From SHZI01 sp031395645 (GTDB lineage Bacteria; Pseudomonadota; Gammaproteobacteria; Steroidobacterales; GCA-2729495): a stretch of 64,000 bases of DNA. The notes under the pieces were generated by a model, which did no database searches, was not told the DNA's origin, and saw only the letters and a list, made by a program, of their open reading frames with translations. The stretch is taken from assembly GCA_031395645.1 (NCBI GenBank), contig JANNJM010000084.1:40488-104487 (forward strand). The letters run 5' to 3'. The translations under genes and the position numbers were made by a program. Positions 33,648-43,010 of this stretch are shown here, one piece after another; position 1 is the first letter of the stretch, and every line of letters starts with the position of its first letter.

Positions 33648-35237
33648 ATGATCAACTTCGAGAGCTATCCCAGACGCCTGACGTGGTGCATGGCGTTGCT
33701 TCTGATTGGCTTGTCGGCCGGATGCGGAGGGAAAGATCCAATCCTTGGCATTGGCGACATTTCGAGGTCGGACGCAACCCGCCCCACGGTTACCTTTACC
33801 GTCCCTGTTACTGGTGCGACGAGCGTCGCGACCAACACGAAGGTCATCGCGACGTTCAGTGAAGCTATGGACCCGGCAACCATCACCGATTCAACGTTTA
33901 CGCTGACGGGACCTGGCGCCGCTGCGGTGGCTGGAACCGTGACCTACGCTGTCAGCGCCAGAACTGCGACTTTTACCCCGACAACACCAGCAACGCTGCC
34001 CACCGACACGTTGTTTACTGCGACGATTACCATGGGGGCCACGGATCTGGCTGGCAATGGACTGGCGGGCAATCAAGCTGCCTTGCCAGCGGCCAGTAAC
34101 TTTGTCTGGGCCTTTACGACGGGCGCGACCGCAGACACTACGCCGGCCACGGTGACGCTGGTGAACCCGGCTGATCTTGCCGCCGGTGAGTGTCTCCAGA
34201 AGAGCGTCAACGCCACCTTCAGCGAGGCGATGGACCCGTCAACGATCAACACCGGCACCTTTACGCTGCAACTAACCGGCCCCCCGTTGGGCGCAGCACT
34301 AGGAGGAATCGTCGCCTTTGATGTACCAGGCAACGTGGCGACGTTTACGGCAACAAACGATCTCGTGGCCAATACCGACTATACGGCCACGATAACGACC
34401 GGGTCCCAGGACGTGGCCGGCAATGCGCTGGCAAGTGACAGGGTATGGACTTTTACGACAGGTGCGCAGGCGTGTTCTCTTGCATCGCCAGTGGCCCTTG
34501 GAACGGCCGCGTCATTTGGGACCATGGGTGGTACCGCCGGGATGACCAACCAGGGAATTCAGACTGTGATCAATGGTGACATCGGCACTACCGCAGTCTC
34601 TACGGCGGTGACCGGATTCCACGATGCAGGGCCCGGTTGTACCTATACGGAAGTACTGGGGTCAAACATCGGCACCGTGAATGGGCAGATATTCACGGCT
34701 GCGCCGCCTCCAACGGTTGCCTGTCCTACGGAAGGAACTGCGGCAACATTCGCGATTGCACAGCAGGCGCTCGACGATGCACGAACCGCGTACAACACTC
34801 TGGCGGGACTGGCAGGGAACCCAGGTGCCGGTAACCTGGCCGGCCTCACACTCACTCCGGGTGTTTACACGGCACCGGCGGGCTCGTTCCTGATTCAGGG
34901 AGGAGATCTGGTCCTGGACGCCCAAGGCGACGCAAATGCTGTCTGGGTATTCCAGATGGCGACCACGCTGACTGTGGGTGGCCCGGGAGCCGCGGCTCCT
35001 CAAAGCGTCATTTTGATCAACGGGGCCCAGGCCAAGAACGTCTTCTGGCAGGTCGGCAGCGCCGCGACGATCAACGCGGCAGGAGGCGGGACGATGGTGG
35101 GAACCATCATTTCTCAGGCGGGAGCCGCTTTCTCCACCGCCGGCAATACCACGATAGTGACACTGAACGGCAGAGTCTTGTCCCTGGATGCTTCAGTGAC
35201 GCTGGTAGACACGGTCATTAACGTACCTGGCCCATAA
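33648..35237 (+). CDS. Ice-binding-like (DUF3494) lipoprotein with Big_5 domains
   Basis: The protein has 529 residues. Its signal peptide ends in the lipobox LSAGC (GLSAGCGGK), so it is a lipoprotein. Two Big_5-type Ig-like repeats follow (about 45-165 and 170-280), each with ATFSEAMDPATI or ATFSEAMDPSTI and ending FTTGA. The C-terminal domain (about 290-529) has the ice-binding DUF3494 pattern: GIQTVINGDIGTT, LTLTPGVYTAPAGSFL, ANAVWVFQMATTLTVGG and GRVLSLDASVTLVDTVI. It is likely an adhesion or ice/surface-binding protein on the outer membrane. The OmpA-like gene follows. Confidence 0.88.
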   Translation: MINFESYPRRLTWCMALLLIGLSAGCGGKDPILGIGDISRSDATRPTVTFTVPVTGATSVATNTKVIATFSEAMDPATITDSTFTLTGPGAAAVAGTVTYAVSARTATFTPTTPATLPTDTLFTATITMGATDLAGNGLAGNQAALPAASNFVWAFTTGATADTTPATVTLVNPADLAAGECLQKSVNATFSEAMDPSTINTGTFTLQLTGPPLGAALGGIVAFDVPGNVATFTATNDLVANTDYTATITTGSQDVAGNALASDRVWTFTTGAQACSLASPVALGTAASFGTMGGTAGMTNQGIQTVINGDIGTTAVSTAVTGFHDAGPGCTYTEVLGSNIGTVNGQIFTAAPPPTVACPTEGTAATFAIAQQALDDARTAYNTLAGLAGNPGAGNLAGLTLTPGVYTAPAGSFLIQGGDLVLDAQGDANAVWVFQMATTLTVGGPGAAAPQSVILINGAQAKNVFWQVGSAATINAAGGGTMVGTIISQAGAAFSTAGNTTIVTLNGRVLSLDASVTLVDTVINVPGP

Positions 35238-35273
35238 CGCTTCAGGCATTAAGCAGAGTCATTGGAGAAACGC

Positions 35274-36398
35274 ATGAAATCATCACAAACCTCATGGATG
35301 CTGTGCCTTGTGGGTCTCGCAGGAACTGCCAGCTCATCCGCACTGGCGGACGATTCAGGCTGGTATGTCGGGGCAAACGTTGGCCAGTCAGAGGCGAAAA
35401 TCGATGACGCGAGAATCACCAGCGGTCTGCTGGCTGGGGGATTAACCACGACCTCGATCGCCGAGGATGAGAGTGACCTCGGCTATAAGCTGTTCGGCGG
35501 GTACCAGTTCACCCGATATGTTGCCCTTGAAGCCGGTTATTTCGATCTGGGAAAGTTCAATTTTACGGCGACCACGGTTCCACTCGGATCCCTGAGCGGC
35601 AGCATCAAGGTCAAAGGCCTGAACGTCGATGCAGTCGGACTCTTGCCCATCGGTGACAGGTTCTCTGCATTTGGCCGTGTCGGAGTGATTTACGCTGATG
35701 CCAATGACTCGTTCAGCGGAAGCGGATCAGTCAATGTGCTTGATTCCAGCCCCAGCGAGCGCGCTACGAACTACAAATTCGGTCTCGGGCTTCAGTACGA
35801 TTTCACTGCATCGTTGGGCATGCGCGCCGAGGCGGAACGCTACCGGATAGACGATGCCATCGGTAATGAAGGCGACATCGATCTTTACTCTGCAGGCCTG
35901 GTCTATCGGTTCGGCCGGAGTACGCCGACCCCCGCCCCGTACGTGGCAGCACCTGTGCCCGTTGTCGCTCTCCCTCCGCCCCAGCCAGTGGCCGCGCCGC
36001 CGCCACCTCCGCGGCCGCTGAAGGTGAATTTCTCCGCGGATTCTCTATTCGATTTCGACAAGTCAACCTTGAGGTCTGCGGGCAAACAGGAACTCGACAG
36101 GTTTGCTACAGATCTGCAAGGTACTGACTTTGACGTCATAACGATAACCGGACACACCGACCGGATCGGTTCGCACGATTACAACATGGCTCTTTCGACC
36201 CGTCGCGCCGAGGCCGTCAAGACCTATCTGGCGGAATCTGCAGGGATTCCCGCCGGCAAGATCTCAGCGAGGGGAATGGACGGATCAGACCCCGTGACGA
36301 AGTCTGACGAATGCCGAGGCACGAAAGCAACTAAGCAACTGATCGCCTGCCTGCAGCCTGATCGCCGCGTGGAAGTCGAGGTCTCCGGTACAAAGTAA
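35274..36398 (+). CDS. OmpA-family outer-membrane protein
   Basis: The protein has 374 residues, with GGAGA before ATG 35274. A signal peptide ends SALA-DDSG. An eight-stranded OmpA-like barrel (about 25-215, GWYVGANVGQSEAKID, GYKLFGGYQFTRYVALEAGYF) is followed by a Pro-rich linker (PPPQPVAAPPPPPRP) and the OmpA_C peptidoglycan-binding domain (FDFDKSTLR, ITGHTDRIGSHDYNMALSTR and the final DRRVEVEV). It links the outer membrane to peptidoglycan. It starts 36 bases after the ice-binding-like gene and may share its transcript. Confidence 0.93.
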   Translation: MKSSQTSWMLCLVGLAGTASSSALADDSGWYVGANVGQSEAKIDDARITSGLLAGGLTTTSIAEDESDLGYKLFGGYQFTRYVALEAGYFDLGKFNFTATTVPLGSLSGSIKVKGLNVDAVGLLPIGDRFSAFGRVGVIYADANDSFSGSGSVNVLDSSPSERATNYKFGLGLQYDFTASLGMRAEAERYRIDDAIGNEGDIDLYSAGLVYRFGRSTPTPAPYVAAPVPVVALPPPQPVAAPPPPPRPLKVNFSADSLFDFDKSTLRSAGKQELDRFATDLQGTDFDVITITGHTDRIGSHDYNMALSTRRAEAVKTYLAESAGIPAGKISARGMDGSDPVTKSDECRGTKATKQLIACLQPDRRVEVEVSGTK

Positions 36399-36611
36399 TG
36401 CCGACTGCGTGAATCGTCTGCCGGGAACATCCGGGTAGCATTGAGATCGTTCGCGTCAGCGCGGCTCGCGTTTCGCGTACCAAACCTAAGCTATATCTGA
36501 AGAGCGGGATACAATAGCAGCGACCGCGATCCGCGCTGAAACGGCGCTTGCCACCGTCAATCTCGAAGATGTCCGTCGCTTTACCGAGGCGGGACTCGTC
36601 CTGGCGCGCAC

Positions 36612-38021
36612 TTAGCCGGCGAGATGCGCGATGGCATTCGCGTAATAGCGCACGAGCGCCGTCTCTTCGGGGTTTATCCGATAGCGCCCCTCCGACTCGA
36701 GCACCAGCTTCCGCAGCGTCAGCATGCGCAATCCGACCAGCACTGAATAGTCGGCGTCGCTCCGTGGCACGTAGACGTGCGCACCGAGGGCTTCATAACG
36801 CCGCTGGAGATCCACTGACCGCGTCCTGACCTCCTCCTCGGTAAAGCTCGCGCCAGGCGCGTCCATGAAGACGCGCGCCACCAGCGACACCGGCAGCACG
36901 GGCACGACCTGGGCCACCGCATTCATCAGGTCCACGGCGAGCTCGGTGACCCGCTTGCCGCGTTCGTCCCTTTCGAGGGTGGCTGGATTCCAGCCAGCTC
37001 GTGCGAGATAGACTTTCAGCGAGATGGGCGCACCGAAATTCGCGCAGGCGTAGCCGAACCGAAACCAGCGGCCGCGCAGGCGCAACCAGAGGTGGGAGCC
37101 AATGAACCGCAGCCCATTGCTGACCGCCGCTAACCCCGAACGGCGCTCGGCCCTGGCGAAATCCTCGGCGAGGAGGGTCCGGTCTTCCAGCACCCGGTCG
37201 TAATTGAGGCCCACCGGCACGAACACGATGTCCCGCTCTCCAGCCGGATCGAAGGCCCGCAACATGTAGTCGAGAAGCCCGATCTTCGGCGGGCGCAGCA
37301 AGCCATCGCGGCTCAGTCCACCTTCCGGAAAGATGGCCTGCACAGCGCCACCATTGATCGCCATCTGCACGTAGCACTCGAGCACGCGACGGTAGAGTTC
37401 GTTGCCGGAACCGCGCCGGACGAAATAGGCGCCCAGCGAGCGGACGATCTGCTGGATCGGCCAGACACGCGCCCATTCACCTACCGCGTAACTGAGCGCC
37501 ACGCGCTTGCTGGCGAGGTAGGCGACCAGGATGTAGTCCATATTGCTTCTGTGATTCATCACGAAGACGACACTCGCCGTCTGCGGTATCTGGCGCAGGG
37601 CACGGCTCTCGGCATGCCCGAGCCGCACGCGATAAAGCAGGTTGACGATCGCCCGGCCGATACGGTTGCCAAAACTGAAGTAGAGATAGGCGTTGAACGC
37701 CGGCACGATTTCCCGCGCATAGCCCTCCACCTCGCGCAGCGCGACCTCCGGGGGAATGCCTGTGGCTGCCGAGTAGTGGGCAAGCTCCCGCAGGACCTTG
37801 GGGTCATAGACCAGGCGATCGATCAGCACCTCCCGCTTGGTCATCGCGATGGCGGGGATCTTGAGGTGCAGGCGCTGGTTGAGCCGCTTGGTGAGGGTGT
37901 TGATGCGCCGGCGGAAGAACCAGCGCACGCCGGGCAACAGCAACCGTGAGGCGAGGAACCACGCGCAGACGGCTCCGCCGGCCAGTGCGAGCCACAGCGG
38001 CAGTGCGACGGTTGCGGTCAT
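36612..38021 (-). CDS. PlsB/PlsC-type glycerolipid acyltransferase
   Basis: The protein has 469 residues with start ATG 38021, which overlaps the stop of the MAPEG gene. An N-terminal helix (LPLWLALAGGAVCAWFLA) is followed by the acyltransferase motifs: NHRSNMDYI (NHx4D, motif I), GAYFVRRGSG (motif II), IFPEGGLSRDG (motif III) and VPVGLNYDRV (motif IV). It is shorter than E. coli PlsB (about 800), so it is a PlsB-like family member and the substrate position is uncertain. It would attach acyl groups to glycerol phosphate in the inner membrane. The C-terminal end is duplicated as a remnant at 24698. Confidence 0.88.
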   Translation of the reverse strand: MTATVALPLWLALAGGAVCAWFLASRLLLPGVRWFFRRRINTLTKRLNQRLHLKIPAIAMTKREVLIDRLVYDPKVLRELAHYSAATGIPPEVALREVEGYAREIVPAFNAYLYFSFGNRIGRAIVNLLYRVRLGHAESRALRQIPQTASVVFVMNHRSNMDYILVAYLASKRVALSYAVGEWARVWPIQQIVRSLGAYFVRRGSGNELYRRVLECYVQMAINGGAVQAIFPEGGLSRDGLLRPPKIGLLDYMLRAFDPAGERDIVFVPVGLNYDRVLEDRTLLAEDFARAERRSGLAAVSNGLRFIGSHLWLRLRGRWFRFGYACANFGAPISLKVYLARAGWNPATLERDERGKRVTELAVDLMNAVAQVVPVLPVSLVARVFMDAPGASFTEEEVRTRSVDLQRRYEALGAHVYVPRSDADYSVLVGLRMLTLRKLVLESEGRYRINPEETALVRYYANAIAHLAG

Positions 38022-38452
38022 GCAACGACCGGGTGGAGTCCCGTCGCAGTGCCCCAGGCGAGCAGCACCCACATCGCGAGCAGCGTCAGCCAGCCCGCGA
38101 AATAGGCGCGGATGCGCAGGCGCAGGCGGTTGCCGCCGAGGTGCACGATGGCATGCACCACGCGGGCCGCGACGTAGAGCCAGGCGAGCGCCACCATCGC
38201 CAGACCCGTCTGGCCGGTGATCATCGCCGCGAGGCAGGCCACATAGAAGAGGGTCGGTGCCTCGAACAGGTTCGTGAAGTGCCGGGCCGGCTTGGCGGTG
38301 GACTCCGGCTCCACCTCGCCCTGGTAGATGCGGAAGTACCTGGCGGAGATGGCATTTTCCCGCACCGCCCGGACCCGGCTACGAAACAGAATCGCGAGCA
38401 CCGTAGCGGTGAGCAGTACCAGTGTAAACATGGGGTAAATCAGGCTGGACAT
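38018..38452 (-). CDS. MAPEG-family membrane protein
   Basis: The protein has 144 residues; ATG 38452 has GGAGATCA just upstream. It shows four membrane helices (about 4-24, 65-85, 85-105, 115-137) and the MAPEG-like loop RYFRIYQGE plus NLFEAPTLFYVACL. Eukaryotic MAPEG members use glutathione; the bacterial role is unclear, possibly lipid or redox. The stop overlaps the acyltransferase start (ATGA), so the two are co-translated. Confidence 0.85.
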   Translation of the reverse strand: MSSLIYPMFTLVLLTATVLAILFRSRVRAVRENAISARYFRIYQGEVEPESTAKPARHFTNLFEAPTLFYVACLAAMITGQTGLAMVALAWLYVAARVVHAIVHLGGNRLRLRIRAYFAGWLTLLAMWVLLAWGTATGLHPVVA

Positions 38453-38559
38453 ATTGATCTCCAAAATTGCACTGGCGCGCATTATGTCGCCCCAGGGCTG
38501 CGCCATCGATCACCGGCCTTCTGGTATAAGATCGATGAGTAGTCTGGAGGCTACATCTA

Positions 38560-41500
38560 ATGAAAAGACTAGTGTGGGGACTTTTAGGTGCCGTACTCGC
38601 CTGCACGAGTGTCGGGCACGCGGCATCGTTTGTGGCCTTCGAGTCCGGGCAGGTCCGCCCCCTGGCCCTCTCGGCAGACGGGGCGCGCCTCTTCGCCGTT
38701 AACACGCCCGACAACCGCCTCGAGATCTTCGACATCCTGCCCGGCGGCCTGCGGCACGTGGCATCGGTGCCCGTCGGCCTGGAGCCGGTCGCGGTCGCGG
38801 CGCGTCCCGGCGGCGAGGTCTGGGTCGTCAATCACCTCTCCGACAGCATCAGCATCGTCGACACGAGCGGCACCTCACCCGTGGTCCGGCGCACACTGCT
38901 GGTGGGCGATGAGCCACGGGACATCGTCTTCGCGGGGCCAGGTCGCAACCGGGCCTTTATCACCACTGCCCATCGCGGCCAGAACCGCCCCCCAATCCAT
39001 CCACTGCATAACCCCCCCGAGGACTTGACCACGGAGGGCATCGGCCGTGCGGACGTCTGGGTGTTCGACGCCAACGCCCTCGATACCTCCTTCCTTGGGG
39101 GGCCGCCGCTCTTCGGGGGCACGCCGCTGACCATCGTCACCCTGTTCGGTGACACGCCCCGCGCTCTGGCGGTGACGCCGGACGGCAGCCGGGTGTATGC
39201 GGCTGTTTTCCATTCCGGCAACCAGACCACCACGGTCAATGAAGGCGCCGTCTGCAACGGCTTCGCGGCAGCGGCATCCTGCGCGGTCAGCGGCATGACC
39301 GCGCCGGGTGGACTGCCCGCCCCGAATGTCGCGGGCACCGCTGTGCAGCCCGAGGTCGGCCTGATCGTGCGCAACAACGGCACGAACTGGGTGGACGAGC
39401 TCGGCCGCAACTGGAATGGCGTGGTGCGTTTCACCCTGCCCGACCAGGACGTGTTCGCGATCGATGCCAATGCGGGTACGCCGGTCGAGGTGGCGTCGTT
39501 CGCCCACGTCGGCACCGTGCTCTTCAACATGGCGGTGGGTCCGTCGGGCAAGCTGTTTGTCACCAATACCGAGGCCCAGAACCAGGTGCGTTTCGAGGGC
39601 ACGCGCCCGTTGGTCGGTCCGGGCAGCACGTTCTCCACCGTGCTCGGCAGGCAGCACCAGACGCGCATTTCGGTGCTCGATCCGGTGGCCAATACCGTGC
39701 AGACCCGGCACCTGAACAAGCACATCAACTACGCCGTTTCGCCGGCACCGCCCGGTGTGCAGGCCAACAGCCTGGCCCTGCCGCGCGGGATCGTCGTCAG
39801 CACTGACGGCAGCACGATTTATCTGGCTGCGCAGGGTTCGAACAAGGTGGCGATCCTTTCGACCAGCCAGGTGGAGAACGACACTTTCACGCCGAGCGCC
39901 AGCGACCACGTCGTTGTCACCGGCGGCGGACCGACCGGTCTCGCCCTGGACGAGCCGCGCGGGCAACTCTATGTGCTGACCCGCGCCGACAACGGCATCT
40001 CGATCATCAATCTGGCGAGTCGCACGGAGACCCGCCATTTAAGGCTGCCCAATCCCGAGCCGCCAGAGGTGGTAACGGGCCGGGCCTTCATGAACGACGC
40101 CAATCTGACGTCGAGTAACGGCGAGGCGGCCTGTGGCAGCTGTCACGTGGACGGAGATCTGGACTCGCTGGCCTGGGATCTCGGTAATCCCCTCGACACG
40201 GTCGTCCTCAACAACCCGCTGAACTTCACCGTCGGCCCCTTCAATTTTCCGCCCACGGTCTACAAGAACTTCCACCCGCTGAAGGGGCCGATGACGACGC
40301 AGACCTTCCGCGGCATGGCCAATCACGGCTCCATGCACTGGCGCGGGGACCGGACGGGCGGTAACGATGTCGGCGGCAGCGCTCTGGACGAGGACGCAGC
40401 GTTCAAGAAATTCAATGGCGCCTTCCCCGGGCTGCTCGGACGGGCGGCTCCCCTGTCGAATGCCGAAATGCAGTCCTTCACCAATTTCGCGCTGGCCCTG
40501 ACGCCGCCGCCGAACCCTATTCGCGCGCTCGACGACAGCCTGACTGGGGACCAGGACGCCGGTCGCAACCTTTACTTCACCCGGACCGTGGACACGCTGA
40601 CCTGTTCCGGTTGCCACGTACTCAGCACCGGCGCGGGATTCTTCGGCTCCGACGGGCGCGCGAGCTTCGAGGGCGAACCCCAGCATTTCAAGATCCCCCA
40701 CCTGCGCAACATGTATTCCAAGGTCGGGATGTTCGGTATGCCCGCCGTCGGGTTCACGGCGGCCGGCGACAACGCCCCCACGGGGCCCCAGATCCGTGGT
40801 TTCGGCTTCCTGCACGACGGCAGCATGGACACGCTGGTCCGCTTCTTCCGGGCCACCGTCTTCACCGGATTCACTGGTGGTGATGCGGAGCGCCGGCAGG
40901 TCGAGCAGTTCATGTTCGCCATGGACAGCAACCTGAAGCCCGTGGTCGGCCAGCAGATCACCCTGACCAGCCTGAACAGCGCCACCGTGTCCCCGCGCAT
41001 CGACCTGCTCGTGGCGCAGGCAGCTCTTGGCAATTGCGACCTGGTGGTCAAGGGCCGGAAAGACGCCCTCCAGCGCGGCTGGGTACGTCTGGTCGACGGT
41101 ACCTTCCGCAGCGATATCGCCCTCGACCCGCCAAAGTCCGACGTGGCCCTGCGGGCGCTCGCGACCGTGCCGGGCCAGGAACTCACCTACTCCTGCGTGC
41201 CACCCGGCTCCGGCACGCGTATCGCCATCGATCGCGATGAGGACACGGTGCTCGATGGCAACGACAATTGCCCGGCCGCGGCCAATGCCACCCAGCTGGA
41301 CGGGGACGGCGACCTGGTTGGTAACGCGTGCGACAATTGCTCCGCGGTGGCCAATGCCAGCCAGTACGACGCCAATGGTGACGGCTATGGCAACGTCTGC
41401 GATGCAGACCTGAACGACAGCGGGGTGGTGACCACTGCCGACTATGCCCTGCTGCGCAGCGTGCTCGGCGAGCCGGGCTCTGCGAGCTCCACCGCCGACG

Positions 41501-41601
41501 CTGCCGACTTGAACGTCAGCGGCACGGTGACCACGGCCGACTTCGGGATCCTGCGCAGCGCACTTGGCACTGTACCTGGACCGTCGGCGCTGGCACCCTA
41601 G
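38560..41601 (+). CDS. Beta-propeller di-haem protein with thrombospondin and dockerin-like repeats
   Basis: The protein has 1013 residues. A signal peptide ends GHA-ASF. The N-terminal half is a YVTN/NHL-type propeller (PLALSADGARLFAVNTPDNR, AVAARPGGEVWVVNHLSDS, ALAVTPDGSRVYAA). Two haem c sites follow: CGSCH near 525 and CSGCH near 686, the second in a MauG-like cytochrome domain. The end has calcium-binding thrombospondin type 3 repeats (DRDEDTVLDGNDNCP, DANGDGYGNVCDADL) and two dockerin-like units (DLNDSGVVTTADYALLR, DLNVSGTVTTADFGILR). It is exported; the function could be surface oxidation. It converges with the MFS gene: both stops share CTAG at 41598-41601. Confidence 0.88.
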   Translation: MKRLVWGLLGAVLACTSVGHAASFVAFESGQVRPLALSADGARLFAVNTPDNRLEIFDILPGGLRHVASVPVGLEPVAVAARPGGEVWVVNHLSDSISIVDTSGTSPVVRRTLLVGDEPRDIVFAGPGRNRAFITTAHRGQNRPPIHPLHNPPEDLTTEGIGRADVWVFDANALDTSFLGGPPLFGGTPLTIVTLFGDTPRALAVTPDGSRVYAAVFHSGNQTTTVNEGAVCNGFAAAASCAVSGMTAPGGLPAPNVAGTAVQPEVGLIVRNNGTNWVDELGRNWNGVVRFTLPDQDVFAIDANAGTPVEVASFAHVGTVLFNMAVGPSGKLFVTNTEAQNQVRFEGTRPLVGPGSTFSTVLGRQHQTRISVLDPVANTVQTRHLNKHINYAVSPAPPGVQANSLALPRGIVVSTDGSTIYLAAQGSNKVAILSTSQVENDTFTPSASDHVVVTGGGPTGLALDEPRGQLYVLTRADNGISIINLASRTETRHLRLPNPEPPEVVTGRAFMNDANLTSSNGEAACGSCHVDGDLDSLAWDLGNPLDTVVLNNPLNFTVGPFNFPPTVYKNFHPLKGPMTTQTFRGMANHGSMHWRGDRTGGNDVGGSALDEDAAFKKFNGAFPGLLGRAAPLSNAEMQSFTNFALALTPPPNPIRALDDSLTGDQDAGRNLYFTRTVDTLTCSGCHVLSTGAGFFGSDGRASFEGEPQHFKIPHLRNMYSKVGMFGMPAVGFTAAGDNAPTGPQIRGFGFLHDGSMDTLVRFFRATVFTGFTGGDAERRQVEQFMFAMDSNLKPVVGQQITLTSLNSATVSPRIDLLVAQAALGNCDLVVKGRKDALQRGWVRLVDGTFRSDIALDPPKSDVALRALATVPGQELTYSCVPPGSGTRIAIDRDEDTVLDGNDNCPAAANATQLDGDGDLVGNACDNCSAVANASQYDANGDGYGNVCDADLNDSGVVTTADYALLRSVLGEPGSASSTADAADLNVSGTVTTADFGILRSALGTVPGPSALAP

Positions 41602-42896
41602 ATAACCGGGGCAGGGCTGGCGAGTTCGCGCCCACGCAGCGCAACCGCGCACACGCAAACCAACCCGTTGGCGAGCGCAATCGCCGCGATCGGTGCCTGG
41701 GGTCCAAGCGTGTCGTACAGCCAGCCACCCCCGGCCGAAAGCGCCAGGATGCCGATCGCCCCGCAGAAATTCTGCAGGCCGAAGACGGCGCCGCGAATGC
41801 CGGCCGGCGCTTCCTGTGCCAGCAGCACCGATGAGGTGAGCACGGTACAGGACTGGCCGATCCCGAGGCACAGCAGCGCCGGAATTGCTGACGGCGCGAG
41901 TATGTCGTCAAGTGACCCTACCCACCCGTAGCCCACAGTCGCGAACAGAAAGCCGAAGCAAAACAAAGTCAGCCGATTGATGCGGTCGGCAATGATCCCC
42001 ATGATCGGCGAGCACAGCATGGATGCCCCCAGTGCCACGCCAATCACCATCCCCGCCCGCGCTGCCGCCTCTCCGGGGGTTGCGCCACGGCTGGTGGCGG
42101 CTTGCACGATCCAGAGCGTCAGGAACAGGCTGATTGCAGCCATGTCGGCCCGGGCGGCGAAGGCGCCCAGGTAGGACAGGCTGATGCGGGGATTGCGTGC
42201 CGCCAGCACCCCGTCCCGGAGCAGCAGACCCACCGACGTGCGGGCGCTGACCTGCGTCGGGCGACCGGGCTTTAACCCGAGCATCACGACAGCGGCCAGC
42301 GCCGCGACTCCGGCTATGGTCCAGTAGGCGTAGCGGCCTGCCTGGACCGGGTCAGTGCCCCCGGTCGAAAAGACGGCCGGCAGCCGCGCAAGAACTACGA
42401 AGAACAGGATGGCGCCGAGGCCGTTCAGCAGATAGGAAAGCCCCGTGAGCTTGCCCCGCGAGTCCTCGTGGGCATAGTCCGCGACGACGGCCGCGAGCAT
42501 GGCGGTCAGTGCAGCAAGCGCCACGCCAAACACGAGGCGGTAGGCCGTCAGTTCTGCAATGGAGACGGCCGTGGGATAGAGCACATAGGCCAGGGCCAGC
42601 ACCAGAAAGCCGGCCACGTAGACCGGTCGCCGCCCCAGCCGGTCGGACATCGCGCCCCAGTAGCCGATCAGGCCGAGCATCACGATTTCCTGCCAGAACT
42701 GCAGGTTGCCCGTCACTACGCCCTGTTCACCGGCCGGGACGCGGAGGTTCACCTCGAGAATGTAGGGCGTCAACGTCGCCAGGTAGGTGAACAAGCCAAT
42801 ACTGACGAAGGCGGCGAACAGATAGGCACACACGTGCCTGCGCCGGACGCCGGGTGCCAGGCGGATCGGGCCGAGACGCTGAGAGACTTCGAGCAT
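41598..42896 (-). CDS. MFS transporter
   Basis: The protein has 432 residues with 12 predicted helices. The loop motif GAMSDRLGRRPVYVAGFLV (about 82-100) and the second-half GIIADRINRLTLFCFG are the major-facilitator signatures. Substrate is unknown; it resembles drug or metabolite carriers. It is divergent to the ABC exporter genes, with an inverted repeat between them. The stop overlaps that of the propeller gene by 4 bases. Confidence 0.9.
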   Translation of the reverse strand: MLEVSQRLGPIRLAPGVRRRHVCAYLFAAFVSIGLFTYLATLTPYILEVNLRVPAGEQGVVTGNLQFWQEIVMLGLIGYWGAMSDRLGRRPVYVAGFLVLALAYVLYPTAVSIAELTAYRLVFGVALAALTAMLAAVVADYAHEDSRGKLTGLSYLLNGLGAILFFVVLARLPAVFSTGGTDPVQAGRYAYWTIAGVAALAAVVMLGLKPGRPTQVSARTSVGLLLRDGVLAARNPRISLSYLGAFAARADMAAISLFLTLWIVQAATSRGATPGEAAARAGMVIGVALGASMLCSPIMGIIADRINRLTLFCFGFLFATVGYGWVGSLDDILAPSAIPALLCLGIGQSCTVLTSSVLLAQEAPAGIRGAVFGLQNFCGAIGILALSAGGGWLYDTLGPQAPIAAIALANGLVCVCAVALRGRELASPAPVI

Positions 42897-42926
42897 GACT
42901 TATCGCATCCTGAAGCCTGAGGCCGG

Positions 42927-42957
42927 GTTCCGGGTCAAGGGTCGCTTGACCCGGAAC
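42927..42957. promoter_or_regulatory. 13-bp perfect inverted repeat between divergent MFS and ABC genes
   Basis: GTTCCGGGTCAAG and CTTGACCCGGAAC are separated by GGTCG. It lies between two divergent start regions, where an intrinsic terminator is not expected, so an operator or an attenuator hairpin is more likely. Confidence 0.55.
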
Positions 42958-43010
42958 TTCAGTTGAAGGTCTAGTCTGTGCTCCTTGCAAACGCTTGCGG
43001 AGCGCGTCTG

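Noticed and set aside
36509..36615. Coding-like tail (ETALATVNLEDVRRFTEAGL) after the OmpA gene
   Set aside because: It has no start codon or family match and could be a chance frame.
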